NCBI RefSeq assembly: GCF_004122095.1 | Contig: NZ_SAWZ01000003.1 | Span: 382,128-446,127 of the forward strand | DNA from: Pseudoxanthomonas composti | GTDB taxonomy: Bacteria > Pseudomonadota > Gammaproteobacteria > Xanthomonadales > Xanthomonadaceae | Direction of reading: 5' to 3' | DNA: 64,000 nucleotides | In this document: one piece after another, positions 1 through 8,661 of the stretch | Layout: each line of letters opens with the position of its first letter | Position numbering within the stretch: the stretch's first letter is position 1 | The notes under the pieces: generated by a model | What the model saw: the letters and a program-made list of their open reading frames with translations, nothing else | Databases searched by the model: none | What the model was told of the DNA's origin: nothing | Made by a program: the position numbers and the translations under genes

Positions 1-1
1 G

Positions 2-274
2 AACATGAATGACGACGGGCCATCGGGCGCCATGCCGCCAGAATCCACCGGCTCGCAGATCGATGAGGCCACCTTCGCCAAGCAGCTGGCCAAGAGCCTG
101 AACGCTGGTGCCCTGAAGAACCAGTATGCGCACGCCGTGCTGGTGGCCGATCCCCAGACCCTGGGCCAGATCCGGCCCATGCTGCACAAGGCCACCACCG
201 AGCGGCTGCTGGCCGAGATCGCCAAGGATCTGACCAATGCCCCGCTAGAGGCGATCGAGCGCGCGCTGCACTGA
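2..274 (+). CDS. Host-attachment protein family (Host_attach), 3' part only
   Basis: C-terminal 90 residues of a protein whose start lies before the window; the frame is open to the first base. The segment runs from a Pro/Ser-rich linker (MPPESTGSQIDE) into a conserved tail with LVADPQTLGQIRPML and AKDLTNAPLEAIE, which matches my memory of the 'protein required for attachment to host cells' family (baeRF/Host_attach, about 140-150 aa). These are small cytosolic proteins related to the release-factor/eRF1 fold; despite the name, no adhesion role is clear. It ends at TGA 272-274. The internal ATG at position 5 is unlikely to be the real start because it would leave only the tail. Confidence 0.72.
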   Translation, partial: NMNDDGPSGAMPPESTGSQIDEATFAKQLAKSLNAGALKNQYAHAVLVADPQTLGQIRPMLHKATTERLLAEIAKDLTNAPLEAIERALH

Positions 275-407
275 TCGGCCCGGCGGTGACCCGGTAGGGC
301 CCGAGCGCCCTGCCGGCTTGTGCGATCCGCTGTCGGACGGCAACATCACACCTCGGCCACGGACCTTTGGCGAAGCTGTGGCGGTGACCCGTTCCATGAG
401 ATGCACC

Positions 408-953
408 ATGCTGCGACCGTTGCTGTTCGTCTCCGCCTGCCTGCTGGCAGCGCCCGCCGTTGCGCAGGTGCACACCCCGACGTCCAACTTGCCGGTGCCC
501 AGCCTGGACCTGGCGCGCTATGCCGGGAAATGGCATGAAATCGCCCACTTGCCGATGTTCTTCCAACGCAAGTGCGTCAGCGACATCACTGCCGAGTACA
601 CGCCCTTGGCCGATGGGACCTTGCAGGTGGTCAACAGCTGTCGCGACAAGGAGGGCGAGGTGGAAACGGCGACCGGGACGGCGCGCAGCGTGACCGGGCG
701 CTCGGGCGCGCTGGAGGTGCGGTTCGCACCGCGCTGGCTGTCCTGGGCACCGGTGGCCTGGGGCGACTACTGGGTGGTGGAGATCGACCCGGACTACCAG
801 TGGGCGGTGGTGGGCGGCAGCAGCCGCGAACACCTGTGGATCCTCTCGCGCACCCCCACGATGGAACGCAGCCTGTTCAACGAGTTGCGCAAGCGCACCG
901 AAGCCCGGGGCTACGACCTCAGCGAACTGATTGTCGCTGCGCCATTGAAATAA
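408..953 (+). CDS. blc: Lipocalin family protein (Blc-like)
   Basis: A 181-residue exported lipocalin. After a hydrophobic leader ending near AVAQ (residue 20) comes the lipocalin signature: YAGKWHEIAHLP with the G-x-W motif at residues 40-42, then FFQRKC and a beta-rich body with YWVVEID, a typical Blc strand. Bacterial Blc proteins bind fatty acids or lysophospholipids in the envelope. V-S-A-C at residues 8-11 resembles a lipobox but sits too close to the start, with hydrophobic residues after it, so a normally cleaved signal peptide is the better reading. An ATG at 396 in the same frame would add four residues. Neither start has a strong Shine-Dalgarno; GGTGA lies about 9 nt before 396. 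Confidence 0.85.
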   Translation: MLRPLLFVSACLLAAPAVAQVHTPTSNLPVPSLDLARYAGKWHEIAHLPMFFQRKCVSDITAEYTPLADGTLQVVNSCRDKEGEVETATGTARSVTGRSGALEVRFAPRWLSWAPVAWGDYWVVEIDPDYQWAVVGGSSREHLWILSRTPTMERSLFNELRKRTEARGYDLSELIVAAPLK

Positions 954-1079
954 CGACGGCGTCTGTCGCGCCTGAAGTGGCTCTTCGGCGCGCGTGGAGT
1001 GCTCACACTGGATTGACCTGCGTGAACCCCACCTGGGCGTTCAGTCTGCAGAGGGCCCTTTTTCACTCCACGGTGTGGC

Positions 1080-1100
1080 GGCGTCATACAGCATGACGCC
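1080..1100. promoter_or_regulatory. 8-bp inverted repeat ahead of a glycine-zipper gene
   Basis: GGCGTCAT-ACAGC-ATGACGCC is a perfect 8-bp dyad 14 nt upstream of the GAGAGG ribosome site of the glycine-zipper gene. It could be an operator or a 5'-UTR hairpin. No promoter is clearly recognisable around it. The function is inference only. Confidence 0.3.
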
Positions 1101-1126
1101 ATGTCCCATGAGTGGAGAGGTGCATC

Positions 1127-1480
1127 ATGTTGCGTACCATGATGATGATCGGTGCAATGAGCTTGAGTGCGAGCGCGATGGCGCAGCACTATGGCCCGCA
1201 GGACGAAGGTCGGCGTTTCAGCGATGGCAGCAAGGTCCAGTGCCGCAATGTCGAGGTCCAGCGCAACAGCAAGGATCCCAACCGCATCGCCGGCACTGCG
1301 GCGGGCGCAGTGATCGGTGGCGTGCTGGGCAACCAGATCGGTGGCGGCAACGGCCGCAAGATCGCCACGGTCGGTGGCGCGGTGGCCGGCGGTGCCGCAG
1401 GCCGTGCCTTGCAGGGCAACCGCCAGGAGGCCAAGGGCGACCGCATCGTCGAGCAGCGCTGCGAACGCGTCTATCGATAA
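1127..1480 (+). CDS. Glycine-zipper 2TM outer-membrane-type protein
   Basis: A 117-residue exported protein. The start at 1127 is set by GAGAGG six bases upstream and by a good leader (LRTMMMIGAMSLSASAMAQ). The mature part has an N-terminal RFSDGSKVQCRNVEVQ stretch and then a glycine-zipper double helix (AGTAAGAVIGGVLGNQIG ... VGGAVAGGAAGRAL), the Rick_17kDa/YcfJ type. It ends with a conserved cysteine (EQRCERVYR); the other cysteine is at QCRNVE. Such proteins sit in the outer membrane or periplasm, and their precise role is not established. It is a single-gene unit bounded by the terminator at 1502-1539. Confidence 0.82.
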   Translation: MLRTMMMIGAMSLSASAMAQHYGPQDEGRRFSDGSKVQCRNVEVQRNSKDPNRIAGTAAGAVIGGVLGNQIGGGNGRKIATVGGAVAGGAAGRALQGNRQEAKGDRIVEQRCERVYR

Positions 1481-1501
1481 GTTCGCTTAGCGACCTTTGA
1501 T

Positions 1502-1539
1502 AACGCACATGCCCCGGTTCGCCGGGGCATGTGCGTTTT
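1502..1539. terminator. Bidirectional intrinsic terminator, 16-bp stem with UUCG loop
   Basis: AACGCACATGCCCCGG, a TTCG loop and the exact complementary arm form a perfect 16-bp stem followed by TTTT. It lies between two convergent genes (the glycine-zipper gene and acuI) and the reverse strand also begins with AA, so it probably terminates both. Confidence 0.85.
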
Positions 1540-1563
1540 GCGCGCGGGCCTGCGGACGAGGCC

Positions 1564-2553
1564 TCAGCGGTTGACGTCCACCACGGTCCGCCCGCGTACC
1601 TGCCCTTGCAACAGGCGTGGGGCCAGCTCCAGCACATCGGCCAGGCCGATCTCCGTGGTCATCTGTTCAAGCAACCCGGGGTCCAGGTCGGTGGCCAGTC
1701 GATCCCACGCGCGCTGGCGCAGGGCATGCGGCGCATTGACCGAATCGATTCCCGCCAGGGTCACGTTGCGCAGGATGAAGGGCAACACCGAGGCCGGCAG
1801 GTCCGCGCCCTGCGCCAGGCCGCAGGCGGCCACCGCGCCGCGATAGCCGGTGTGCGCCAGCACGTTGGCCAGGGTGTGGCTGCCCACCGTGTCCACCGCC
1901 GCGGCCCAGCGCGGCGGACCCAGCGGCTTGCCCGGCGCACTGAGGGTCTTGCGGTCGATCAGCTCGGCCGCCCCCAGGGCCTTCAGATGCGCCTCGTCCT
2001 CCATGCGTCCGGTGGAGGCCAGGACGTGATAGCCCAGCTTGTGCAGCAGCGCGATGGCCACCGATCCGACGCCGCCGTTGGCGCCGGTCACCAGCACATG
2101 GCCGTGCTCGGGCGCGATGCCGGCGTGCTCCAGCGCCAGCACGCACAGCATGGCGGTGTAGCCGGCCGTGCCGATGGCCATGGCCTGGCGCGCGGTGAAC
2201 GCCGCCGGTGTCTTCACCAGCCAGTTGCCCTGTACGCGCGCGCGCTGGGCGTAGCCGCCGTGATGGGTCTGGCTCAGCTCCCACCCGTTGATGAGCACCG
2301 CATCGCCCGGCTGGTAGTCCGGATGCTCGGAGCTCTCCACCGTGCCGGCCAGGTCGATGCCGCCGACCAGCGGAAACACCTGGGCGATCGGCGAGGTGCC
2401 GGTCAGCGCCAGCGCATCCTTGTAGTTGACGGTGGAGTAGTCGACCTTGACGGTGACATCGCCGGGCATCAGCGCCTGCTCCTCCATCTCCACCAGGCTG
2501 GACTGGACAAGGCCGCCGTTGCGGGCGATCTGGATGGCGCGGAAGCTGGACAT
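1564..2553 (-). CDS. acuI: Acryloyl-CoA reductase-type MDR oxidoreductase (AcuI/YhdH)
   Basis: A 329-residue zinc-free medium-chain dehydrogenase/reductase. It has the YhdH-family N-terminus (MSSFRAIQIARNGG), the substrate-side segment VDYSTVNYKDALALTG, and the NADPH-binding Rossmann motif VTGANGGVGSVAIALL near residue 150, followed by a TGR that favours NADPH. Family members reduce acryloyl-CoA to propionyl-CoA and detoxify acrylate. The start at 2553 has AGGAG about 8 nt upstream; the frame runs farther upstream but only through low-complexity intergenic repeat sequence. It faces the plus-strand DUF808 gene across a 240-bp divergent gap that contains a GAGTGAG repeat. Confidence 0.88.
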   Translation of the reverse strand: MSSFRAIQIARNGGLVQSSLVEMEEQALMPGDVTVKVDYSTVNYKDALALTGTSPIAQVFPLVGGIDLAGTVESSEHPDYQPGDAVLINGWELSQTHHGGYAQRARVQGNWLVKTPAAFTARQAMAIGTAGYTAMLCVLALEHAGIAPEHGHVLVTGANGGVGSVAIALLHKLGYHVLASTGRMEDEAHLKALGAAELIDRKTLSAPGKPLGPPRWAAAVDTVGSHTLANVLAHTGYRGAVAACGLAQGADLPASVLPFILRNVTLAGIDSVNAPHALRQRAWDRLATDLDPGLLEQMTTEIGLADVLELAPRLLQGQVRGRTVVDVNR

Positions 2554-2654
2554 GGATGGCTCCTGGTGGGTGGGGCGGGAGCGGATTGTGGGGCGCGCCG
2601 GGTGAGGACGGGAAGAACGGTGAAGCTTAGACGGGGGCGGTAGTTGTGCGCGAA

Positions 2655-2689
2655 GGAGTGAGCGGAGAGGAGTGAGGAGTGAGCGGGGG
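2655..2689. repeat. GAGTGAG dispersed repeat, copy 1
   Basis: Core GGAGTGAGCGGAGAGGAGTG followed by AGGAGTGAGCGG. This is the first of five near-identical copies in the window (others at 26521, 48487, 58879 and 58944). It lies in the divergent gap between acuI and the DUF808 gene. The unit is built of repeated GAGTGAG heptads and has no inverted symmetry of its own. Confidence 0.8.
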
Positions 2690-2793
2690 CTGGGGCGATC
2701 ACACAGGGAGTGGGGGGGCGGGGGGCTTTGCGGTTGCGCACGGCGCACGGGCAATCAGCGACAATCGCCGCACCCCACCCACACGGAATCGCC

Positions 2794-3702
<909 letters not shown>

Positions 3703-3746
3703 GCCGGCGGCGCCGCTGGCCGGGCGCGACAGCCCGGCCATGGTCT

Positions 3747-5351
3747 TCAGCCGGCCGAGACCACCCGGTTCTTGCCGGCCTTCTTGGCCTCGTACATGGC
3801 CTTGTCCGCGCGCTTGATCAGCGTGTCGGCGCCTTCGCCAGGCGCACGCAACGCCACGCCGGCGCTGAAGGTGACGAAGATGCGCGCGTCCTCGTAGACC
3901 AGCGGGCGCACCGAGAGCGCGCGCAGCAGGCGGTTCATCGCCGACACCGACTCGGTCATGCTCGAATCGGGCAGCAGGATCACGAACTCCTCGCCGCCGA
4001 AGCGGGCGATGCCGTCGGTGGCGCGCAGCATCAGCCGGCTCACATCCACCAGGTGGCGCAGGACCGCATCGCCGCCGGGATGGCCGTGGTGCTCGTTGAT
4101 CAGGCGGAAGTTGTCCAGGTCCAGCAGCGCCGCGCACAGCGGATTGCTGCTGCGTTCGGTGCGGGCGGCCTCGCGCTGGAACAGCTCCTCGAAGCCGCGC
4201 CGGTTGAGCGCGCCGGTGAGCTGGTCGACGCTGACCAGTCCCGCCACGTCGCTGAGCTCCTTTTCCAGCGACTGGATGCGGCGTTCGGCCGCGTCAACTT
4301 CCTCGCGCGCGGCGATCAGGTGGTCGCGCGCGCGCGCGGCCTGCTGCTGGATGCGGCCGGTGTCTTGCAACACGTCCTGCATCAGCTTGTTGAGGTCGGA
4401 AATGCTGCGCGCATCGCGGATGGCCAGCGAGTAGCCGCTGACCCGGTCGTGGAACTCGCCGGTGGTCACCGCCATGCCGTTGAGGTCATCGACGAAGGAC
4501 ATCATCATCTGCTTCATCGCCAGCTTGGATTCGGCGATGCCCTGCTTGAGCAGGCCCTGCTTGTAGATGACCTCGCGCAGGCCCAGGCGTGCATCCTCGA
4601 TCGAGCGCTGGTCCAGCGGCCCGGAGATCAGGTCGCGCACCACCGAGATCTGGCCCTGCAGCCAGCTGCTGTCGTCCAGCAGTTCGCCCACGTTCTCCAG
4701 CAGCAGGTCGAACAGGCCCAGCAGCAGCACCTGCTGCTCCTGGCTGTCGCCGGAGCGCACGCCGATCTGGTGGCACAGCTCGCGCAGACGCTGGGCCAGG
4801 CCCGACAGGTCCTGGCCCGGGCGCCATTGGCGAAGTCCACCGCCCAGGGCCTCGGCCTCGGCCGCCAGGTCCGGGGCGCTGTGCAGCAGCGAGGCCAGTG
4901 CGCCGGCCAGGGTCTGCCGCAGCAGGTCGCGCAGCTTCTCCGCGTCGGTCGGGCCGGCCAGCGGGTCGTCCACGTCGATGGTGCGGATGTACTTGTCGAT
5001 CAGCTGGCGCAGCGCGCGCGCGTAGGCCTCCCAATCCTTGGCGGCGTGGGCCGACTGCAGGCGCCTGCCCATGTCGCCCAGCTCGCCATGCAGGCTGGCC
5101 ATGCCGTTGCCGAAGGCGCGAAGCAGCTCCAGGGGTTCGTGCGCATGCGCGAACAGCCGGGTCAGCGCGGCGGTCTGGGCCTTGGGGTCCGCCGCCGGGG
5201 CCGTGCGGATGCCCGACGGGCTGCCCGGCGGCAGCACCTGGCCGGTGACGATCACCGCGTCCACCACGGGCTCGGGCGCGGCGTTGCGCCGCCGCGCCAG
5301 CAGACGGCTCAGACCGGCGGGCGCCGAAGGCTCGTCTTGCGGTTCGGACAT
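3747..5351 (-). CDS. Soluble diguanylate cyclase (GGDEF domain)
   Basis: A 534-residue protein that should make cyclic di-GMP from two GTP. The active site is GGEEF at residues 452-456, preceded by an intact product-inhibition I-site RATD at 443-446 with the normal five-residue spacing. The N-terminal 360 residues have no membrane segment or signal peptide. They are largely helical, with a DNLLE/DDSSWL region and a predicted coiled coil (LIAAREEVDAAERRIQSLEKEL) leading into the GGDEF domain. I do not recognise the N-terminal region as a known sensor domain. The catalytic site is complete, so activity is expected. It appears monocistronic, 96 bp downstream of the DUF998 gene on the same strand. 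Confidence 0.88.
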   Translation of the reverse strand: MSEPQDEPSAPAGLSRLLARRRNAAPEPVVDAVIVTGQVLPPGSPSGIRTAPAADPKAQTAALTRLFAHAHEPLELLRAFGNGMASLHGELGDMGRRLQSAHAAKDWEAYARALRQLIDKYIRTIDVDDPLAGPTDAEKLRDLLRQTLAGALASLLHSAPDLAAEAEALGGGLRQWRPGQDLSGLAQRLRELCHQIGVRSGDSQEQQVLLLGLFDLLLENVGELLDDSSWLQGQISVVRDLISGPLDQRSIEDARLGLREVIYKQGLLKQGIAESKLAMKQMMMSFVDDLNGMAVTTGEFHDRVSGYSLAIRDARSISDLNKLMQDVLQDTGRIQQQAARARDHLIAAREEVDAAERRIQSLEKELSDVAGLVSVDQLTGALNRRGFEELFQREAARTERSSNPLCAALLDLDNFRLINEHHGHPGGDAVLRHLVDVSRLMLRATDGIARFGGEEFVILLPDSSMTESVSAMNRLLRALSVRPLVYEDARIFVTFSAGVALRAPGEGADTLIKRADKAMYEAKKAGKNRVVSAG

Positions 5352-5447
5352 GGGGGCGGCTCTCCAGGCAGGGGCGTCGGCGTGGACGCGGCGGATTCGA
5401 GGGCGCTATCCAGGCGTGCGCGCGCGGCGCGGAGCCTGGGCAGGTTC

Positions 5448-6110
5448 TCAGGTCAGGATATCGGCGTTGCCGGCGCGGGCTTGAGTGCGCAGCTGCCAGG
5501 CGGCCACGGCCATCCAGCCCAGGATCAGGCCGATCACCGCCTTCTGCGCCAGCCCCCGCGGCGCCTCGCGCCACAGGGCCAGGACCCAGACCGCGCCGAA
5601 GCAGGCCAGCGCCCACGGCAGCGCCCAGCGCCGGTGCCCGCGCCAGGCCGGATCGTGGCCGAAGCGCAGCGCCTGCAGGATCGCGCCGGTGGTGGCGAAC
5701 AGAAAGGCCGCCTGCGCCGAGACGCCGTGGATCAGTCCCTCCACCGTGCGGTCCACGCCCGGCATGTCCATCCAGGCGAAGGCCGTGACGGTCAAGGACA
5801 GCCCCGCCAGGGCGAACAGCAGCAGCGGGGCGGCGCTGCGCGCGGCCGGCGCCAGCGCGCGGTACAGCCCCAGGGCCAGCGCCACCATCCCCACGCTCAG
5901 CCCGCAGTACGCCGCCTGCAGCAGGTGGCCGCCCTTGCCGATCAGGTACAGGCTCATCTGGCTGCGGACCGGGTCCAGCTCTGGCCGCAGCGCGTGCAGG
6001 GCCAGGCTCGCCAGCACGAATGCCGCCAGGCTGGCCAGGGCGAAGTTGGCCAGGCGCACGCTGGAAGCCGGAGGGATCGTTGGAGAAGGCGCCGCGCCTT
6101 GTGGTTGCAT
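5448..6110 (-). CDS. DUF998 family membrane protein
   Basis: About 220 residues with six hydrophobic helices and the order typical of DUF998. The first helix (NFALASLAAFVLASLAL) is followed by a short loop with RSQMSLYLIGKGG, which carries the family's conserved S-x-Y-x-x-G-x-G pattern; then come helices around GLSVGMVALALGLY, LLLFALAGLSLTVTAF, a GLIHGVSAQAAFLFAT helix with a conserved His, and two C-terminal helices. Function is unknown. The ATG at 6110 is chosen; a TTG at 6122 is possible, and no good ribosome site is seen for either. Confidence 0.78.
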   Translation of the reverse strand: MQPQGAAPSPTIPPASSVRLANFALASLAAFVLASLALHALRPELDPVRSQMSLYLIGKGGHLLQAAYCGLSVGMVALALGLYRALAPAARSAAPLLLFALAGLSLTVTAFAWMDMPGVDRTVEGLIHGVSAQAAFLFATTGAILQALRFGHDPAWRGHRRWALPWALACFGAVWVLALWREAPRGLAQKAVIGLILGWMAVAAWQLRTQARAGNADILT

Positions 6111-6193
6111 TGAAGATGTCAACGGGGGGTGAACAGTGACAGGCGTCCTGAATGGTAGAGTTTTTTTTGTTCAGGGCATCGGCACGACAGGTC

Positions 6194-7192
6194 ATGGCAC
6201 ACGAGTTCGCCCCGGTTCCGGCAACGCCGGACCGCGACCTGCGCGACGCGCTGGATGCGGTGCAGGTTCCGATCTGGCATTCCGGCGCGGACCTCCATCG
6301 CGACTGGTACAACCAGAGCTGGCTCGCATTCACGGGGCGCTCGCTGGAAGATCAGGACGACCAAGGCTGGATGCAGGATGTGCATCCCGACGACAGCGGT
6401 CCGTGTCGAGAAGCTTATGACCACGCATTCGACGGTCGCAGATCGATCGCCCTGGAATTCAGGCTGCGTCGACACGACGGCCAGTATCGCTGGGTGAGGT
6501 CCGAGGGACGTCCCTTCCAGCGGGCTGGTGAGTTCGCCGGCTATATCGGCAGTTGCACCGACATCCACGCCAGCCGCGAATCCGAGCGCCGCCACCAGGC
6601 GATGGTGGACGAGCTCAACCATCGCGTGCGCAACATGCTCTCGGTGGTGCAGGCGATCGCGCGCCAGTCCCTGACCGGTGACCCGGAGGCGTTGCTGGCG
6701 TTCAATGGCCGGCTGATGGCGCTGGCCGCCGCGCACGATGTGCTGATCGCCCAGGCCTGGGCCGGCGCGACCTTGCGCGATGTCCTGCACCGGGTGCTCG
6801 AGCCCTGGTCCCACGACGCGGCGCGCGTGCACCTGCACGGTCCCAGCGTGCCGCTGCGCGCGCAGGCGGCGCTGACCCTGGCCATCGCCGCGCACGAGCT
6901 GTGCACCAACGCCGTTCGCCATGGGGCGCTGTCCGGTCCCGAGCTGGGGCATGTCGAGATCGAATGGGCCGTGAGCGAAGGCAGCGCGCCCCAGCTCCAG
7001 CTGTCCTGGTGCGAGCGGGGTGGCCCGGCGGTGCAGGCGCCCTCGCGGCGCGGCTTCGGCTCGCTCATGCTGGAGCGGGTGCTGGCCGCGGAAATTGGCG
7101 GTACGGTGGCACTGGAATATGCGCCGGACGGATTTTGCTGCCGGGTCACGGCCCCCCTGGAAGAGGTTCTCGCGGAGTTGCCCAGCCCATGA
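6194..7192 (+). CDS. PAS domain HWE-type sensor histidine kinase
   Basis: A 332-residue cytosolic kinase with no membrane helix. Residues ~15-125 form a PAS domain (YNQSWLAFTG, GWMQDVHPDD, RLRRHDGQYRWVRSEG). Then comes the HWE-family phosphoacceptor box DELNHRVRNMLSVVQA, the N-box AAHELCTNAVRHG and the signature W-x-E in SWCERGGP, with a glycine-rich GFGSLMLER segment. It should autophosphorylate on the His of LNHRVRN and pass phosphate to the response regulator whose ATG overlaps its stop codon (ATGA). The ligand is unknown; there is no heme or flavin signature I can identify. A further in-frame ATG at 6152 would add 14 residues; 6194 gives the more typical N-terminus, but neither has a strong ribosome site. 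Confidence 0.88.
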   Translation: MAHEFAPVPATPDRDLRDALDAVQVPIWHSGADLHRDWYNQSWLAFTGRSLEDQDDQGWMQDVHPDDSGPCREAYDHAFDGRRSIALEFRLRRHDGQYRWVRSEGRPFQRAGEFAGYIGSCTDIHASRESERRHQAMVDELNHRVRNMLSVVQAIARQSLTGDPEALLAFNGRLMALAAAHDVLIAQAWAGATLRDVLHRVLEPWSHDAARVHLHGPSVPLRAQAALTLAIAAHELCTNAVRHGALSGPELGHVEIEWAVSEGSAPQLQLSWCERGGPAVQAPSRRGFGSLMLERVLAAEIGGTVALEYAPDGFCCRVTAPLEEVLAELPSP

Positions 7193-7560
7193 ATAGCGTG
7201 TTGTCCGGCCTGAAGGTGCTGGTGGTGGAAGACGAGCCGCTGGTGGCCATCCTGGTGGAAGAGGTCATGGACCAGGCCGGCGCGCGCGCCACCATCGCCC
7301 GCGACGTGCCGCAGGCGCTCAAGGCGTTGGAGGCCGAGCGCTTCGATGCCGCCGTGGTCGATCTGAACCTGCGCGGCCAACAATCCTGGCCGGTCGCCGA
7401 TGCGCTGGTGGCGCAGGGCATTCCCTACGTGCTGGCCACCGGCAACGCCGACATGGGCGATGCGCGCCTGCAGGCCGCGCCAGTGGTGGCCAAGCCGTAT
7501 TCGGCCACGCAGCTGGTCAAAGTGCTGGGGCAGGCCATTGCCGAGCGCGCGCAGGCTTGA
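7189..7560 (+). CDS. Single-domain response regulator (receiver only)
   Basis: A 123-residue receiver domain with no output domain. The acidic pair is in VVEDEP, the phosphoacceptor Asp in VVDLNL, the Thr in VLATG and the Lys in AKPYS. The ATG overlaps the stop of the HWE kinase (ATGA), so the two are translationally coupled and very probably a cognate pair. Lone receivers of this type often act as phosphate shuttles or bind another protein; no target is visible nearby. Confidence 0.87.
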   Translation: MNSVLSGLKVLVVEDEPLVAILVEEVMDQAGARATIARDVPQALKALEAERFDAAVVDLNLRGQQSWPVADALVAQGIPYVLATGNADMGDARLQAAPVVAKPYSATQLVKVLGQAIAERAQA

Positions 7561-7719
7561 GCCGGTGGCGCCAGGCTTGACGTGGTTGGCGCGGGGGGAG
7601 GGCGGCTTCGCCCTGGCGGTTGCATCTGAAAGCGCCTGCGCCGTGGGTGATTGGCGGGGCTGTCGCTTGCCGAAGTGCCGGCCCGGTCCGTTCGAGCCCC
7701 GACGCGGCAGGATAGCCGA

Positions 7720-8367
7720 GTGAAAATCCTGCACATCGGCGCGTCCGGCCTGGTGGGCGGTTTCGTGCTGTCCCAACTGCTGGCCGATGCCCGCGTCGCG
7801 CAGGTCGTGGCCCCCACCCGCCGGGCGCTGCCGACCCGACACCCGCGGCTGGACAACCCGGTGCTGGACTTCGAGCGCCTGCCTCCCGCCGATGCCTCGC
7901 TCTGGCGCGTCGATGCGGTGATCTGCACGCTCGGCACCACGATGAAGCAGGCAGGCTCGCGCGCGCGCTTCCGCCGCGTGGATCACGACTACCCGCTGCA
8001 GATCGCGCGCAGCGCCCTGCATGGCGGTGCCTATGCCTTCGCCTTGAACTCGGCCCTGGGCGCAGACCCTGGCGCCCGTCTGTTCTACAGCCGGGTCAAG
8101 GGCGAGCTGGAGCAGGACTTGCGGCAGCTGCCTTACCCCTCCCTGACCTTCGTGCGTCCCGGACTGATCGGCGGCCAGCGCGGGCGGGCGCGGCTGGGCG
8201 AGCGGGTCGCGGCGATTGTCCTGGGTGCGGCCAGTCCCGTGCTGCCGCGGCGCTGGCGGATCAACCCGGCTGAACAGGTCGCCGCCGCGCTGGTGGACGC
8301 TGCGGTCCAGGCGCTGCCGGGGCGTCATGTCGTGGATGCGGCGCGCCTGCATCGGCCCCCAGCCTGA
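7720..8367 (+). CDS. NAD(P)-binding SDR-type oxidoreductase, NAD(P)H-binding family
   Basis: 215 residues starting at GTG, with AGGA seven bases upstream. It has the Rossmann start KILHIGASGLVGGFVL, then VICTLGTTMKQAGS, and a later FYSRVKGELEQDL segment in place of the classical Y-x-x-x-K. This layout resembles HTATIP2/YwnB-like atypical SDR proteins that bind NAD(P) but whose substrates are unknown. It stands alone between the kinase/regulator pair and the glg operon. The 159 bp before it show no clear promoter. Confidence 0.78.
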   Translation: MKILHIGASGLVGGFVLSQLLADARVAQVVAPTRRALPTRHPRLDNPVLDFERLPPADASLWRVDAVICTLGTTMKQAGSRARFRRVDHDYPLQIARSALHGGAYAFALNSALGADPGARLFYSRVKGELEQDLRQLPYPSLTFVRPGLIGGQRGRARLGERVAAIVLGAASPVLPRRWRINPAEQVAAALVDAAVQALPGRHVVDAARLHRPPA

Positions 8368-8407
8368 CCACGGCGCTCCATTGGCGGCGGTGGGCGATGG
8401 GATGCGA

Positions 8408-8463
8408 GTCACGCTTGTGACCGGCGCAACGCAGTGCTTGCACGCATCGACATGTGACGTCAC
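8408..8463. promoter_or_regulatory. Two GTGAC dyads upstream of the glycogen operon
   Basis: GTCAC-GCTT-GTGAC (8408-8421) and the perfect 10-bp palindrome GTGACGTCAC (8454-8463) lie 46 bp apart in the gap before glgA. Both use the same GTGAC half-site. A promoter-like AT-rich stretch follows (TTCACG at 8481, TATACC at 8502, 15-bp spacing), so the dyads would sit just upstream of, or overlap, the promoter. The half-site resembles that of CRP/Clp-type regulators, but the spacing between half-sites is wrong for them, so the binding protein is unknown. Confidence 0.4.
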
Positions 8464-8661
8464 GAAAAATGCTGCAGTGCTTCACGCCTCTTTTATCGCT
8501 CTATACCTAGATTGGCCTCGAAGGTGCGGAAGGTCTCTTCGCACGATTCCCCCGATTCATCGCTCCCGCTACAGCCGCCCACCTTCCGAGAGCGTTCGGA
8601 CGGTGGTGGTCGCGTCACCGTCGTTTTTCCCCGGCCCCCTCCTGTCGACGGACATATTCCC

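Noticed and set aside
408..470. Lipobox in the lipocalin leader (V-S-A-C)
   Set aside because: The Cys lies only 11 residues from the start and is followed by a hydrophobic stretch with a standard AVAQ cleavage site; a normal signal peptide fits better.
8408..8463. Classical CRP/Clp site upstream of glgA
   Set aside because: Half-sites match but the spacing between them is 4 bp and 0 bp instead of 6 bp, so it was left as an unassigned dyad.
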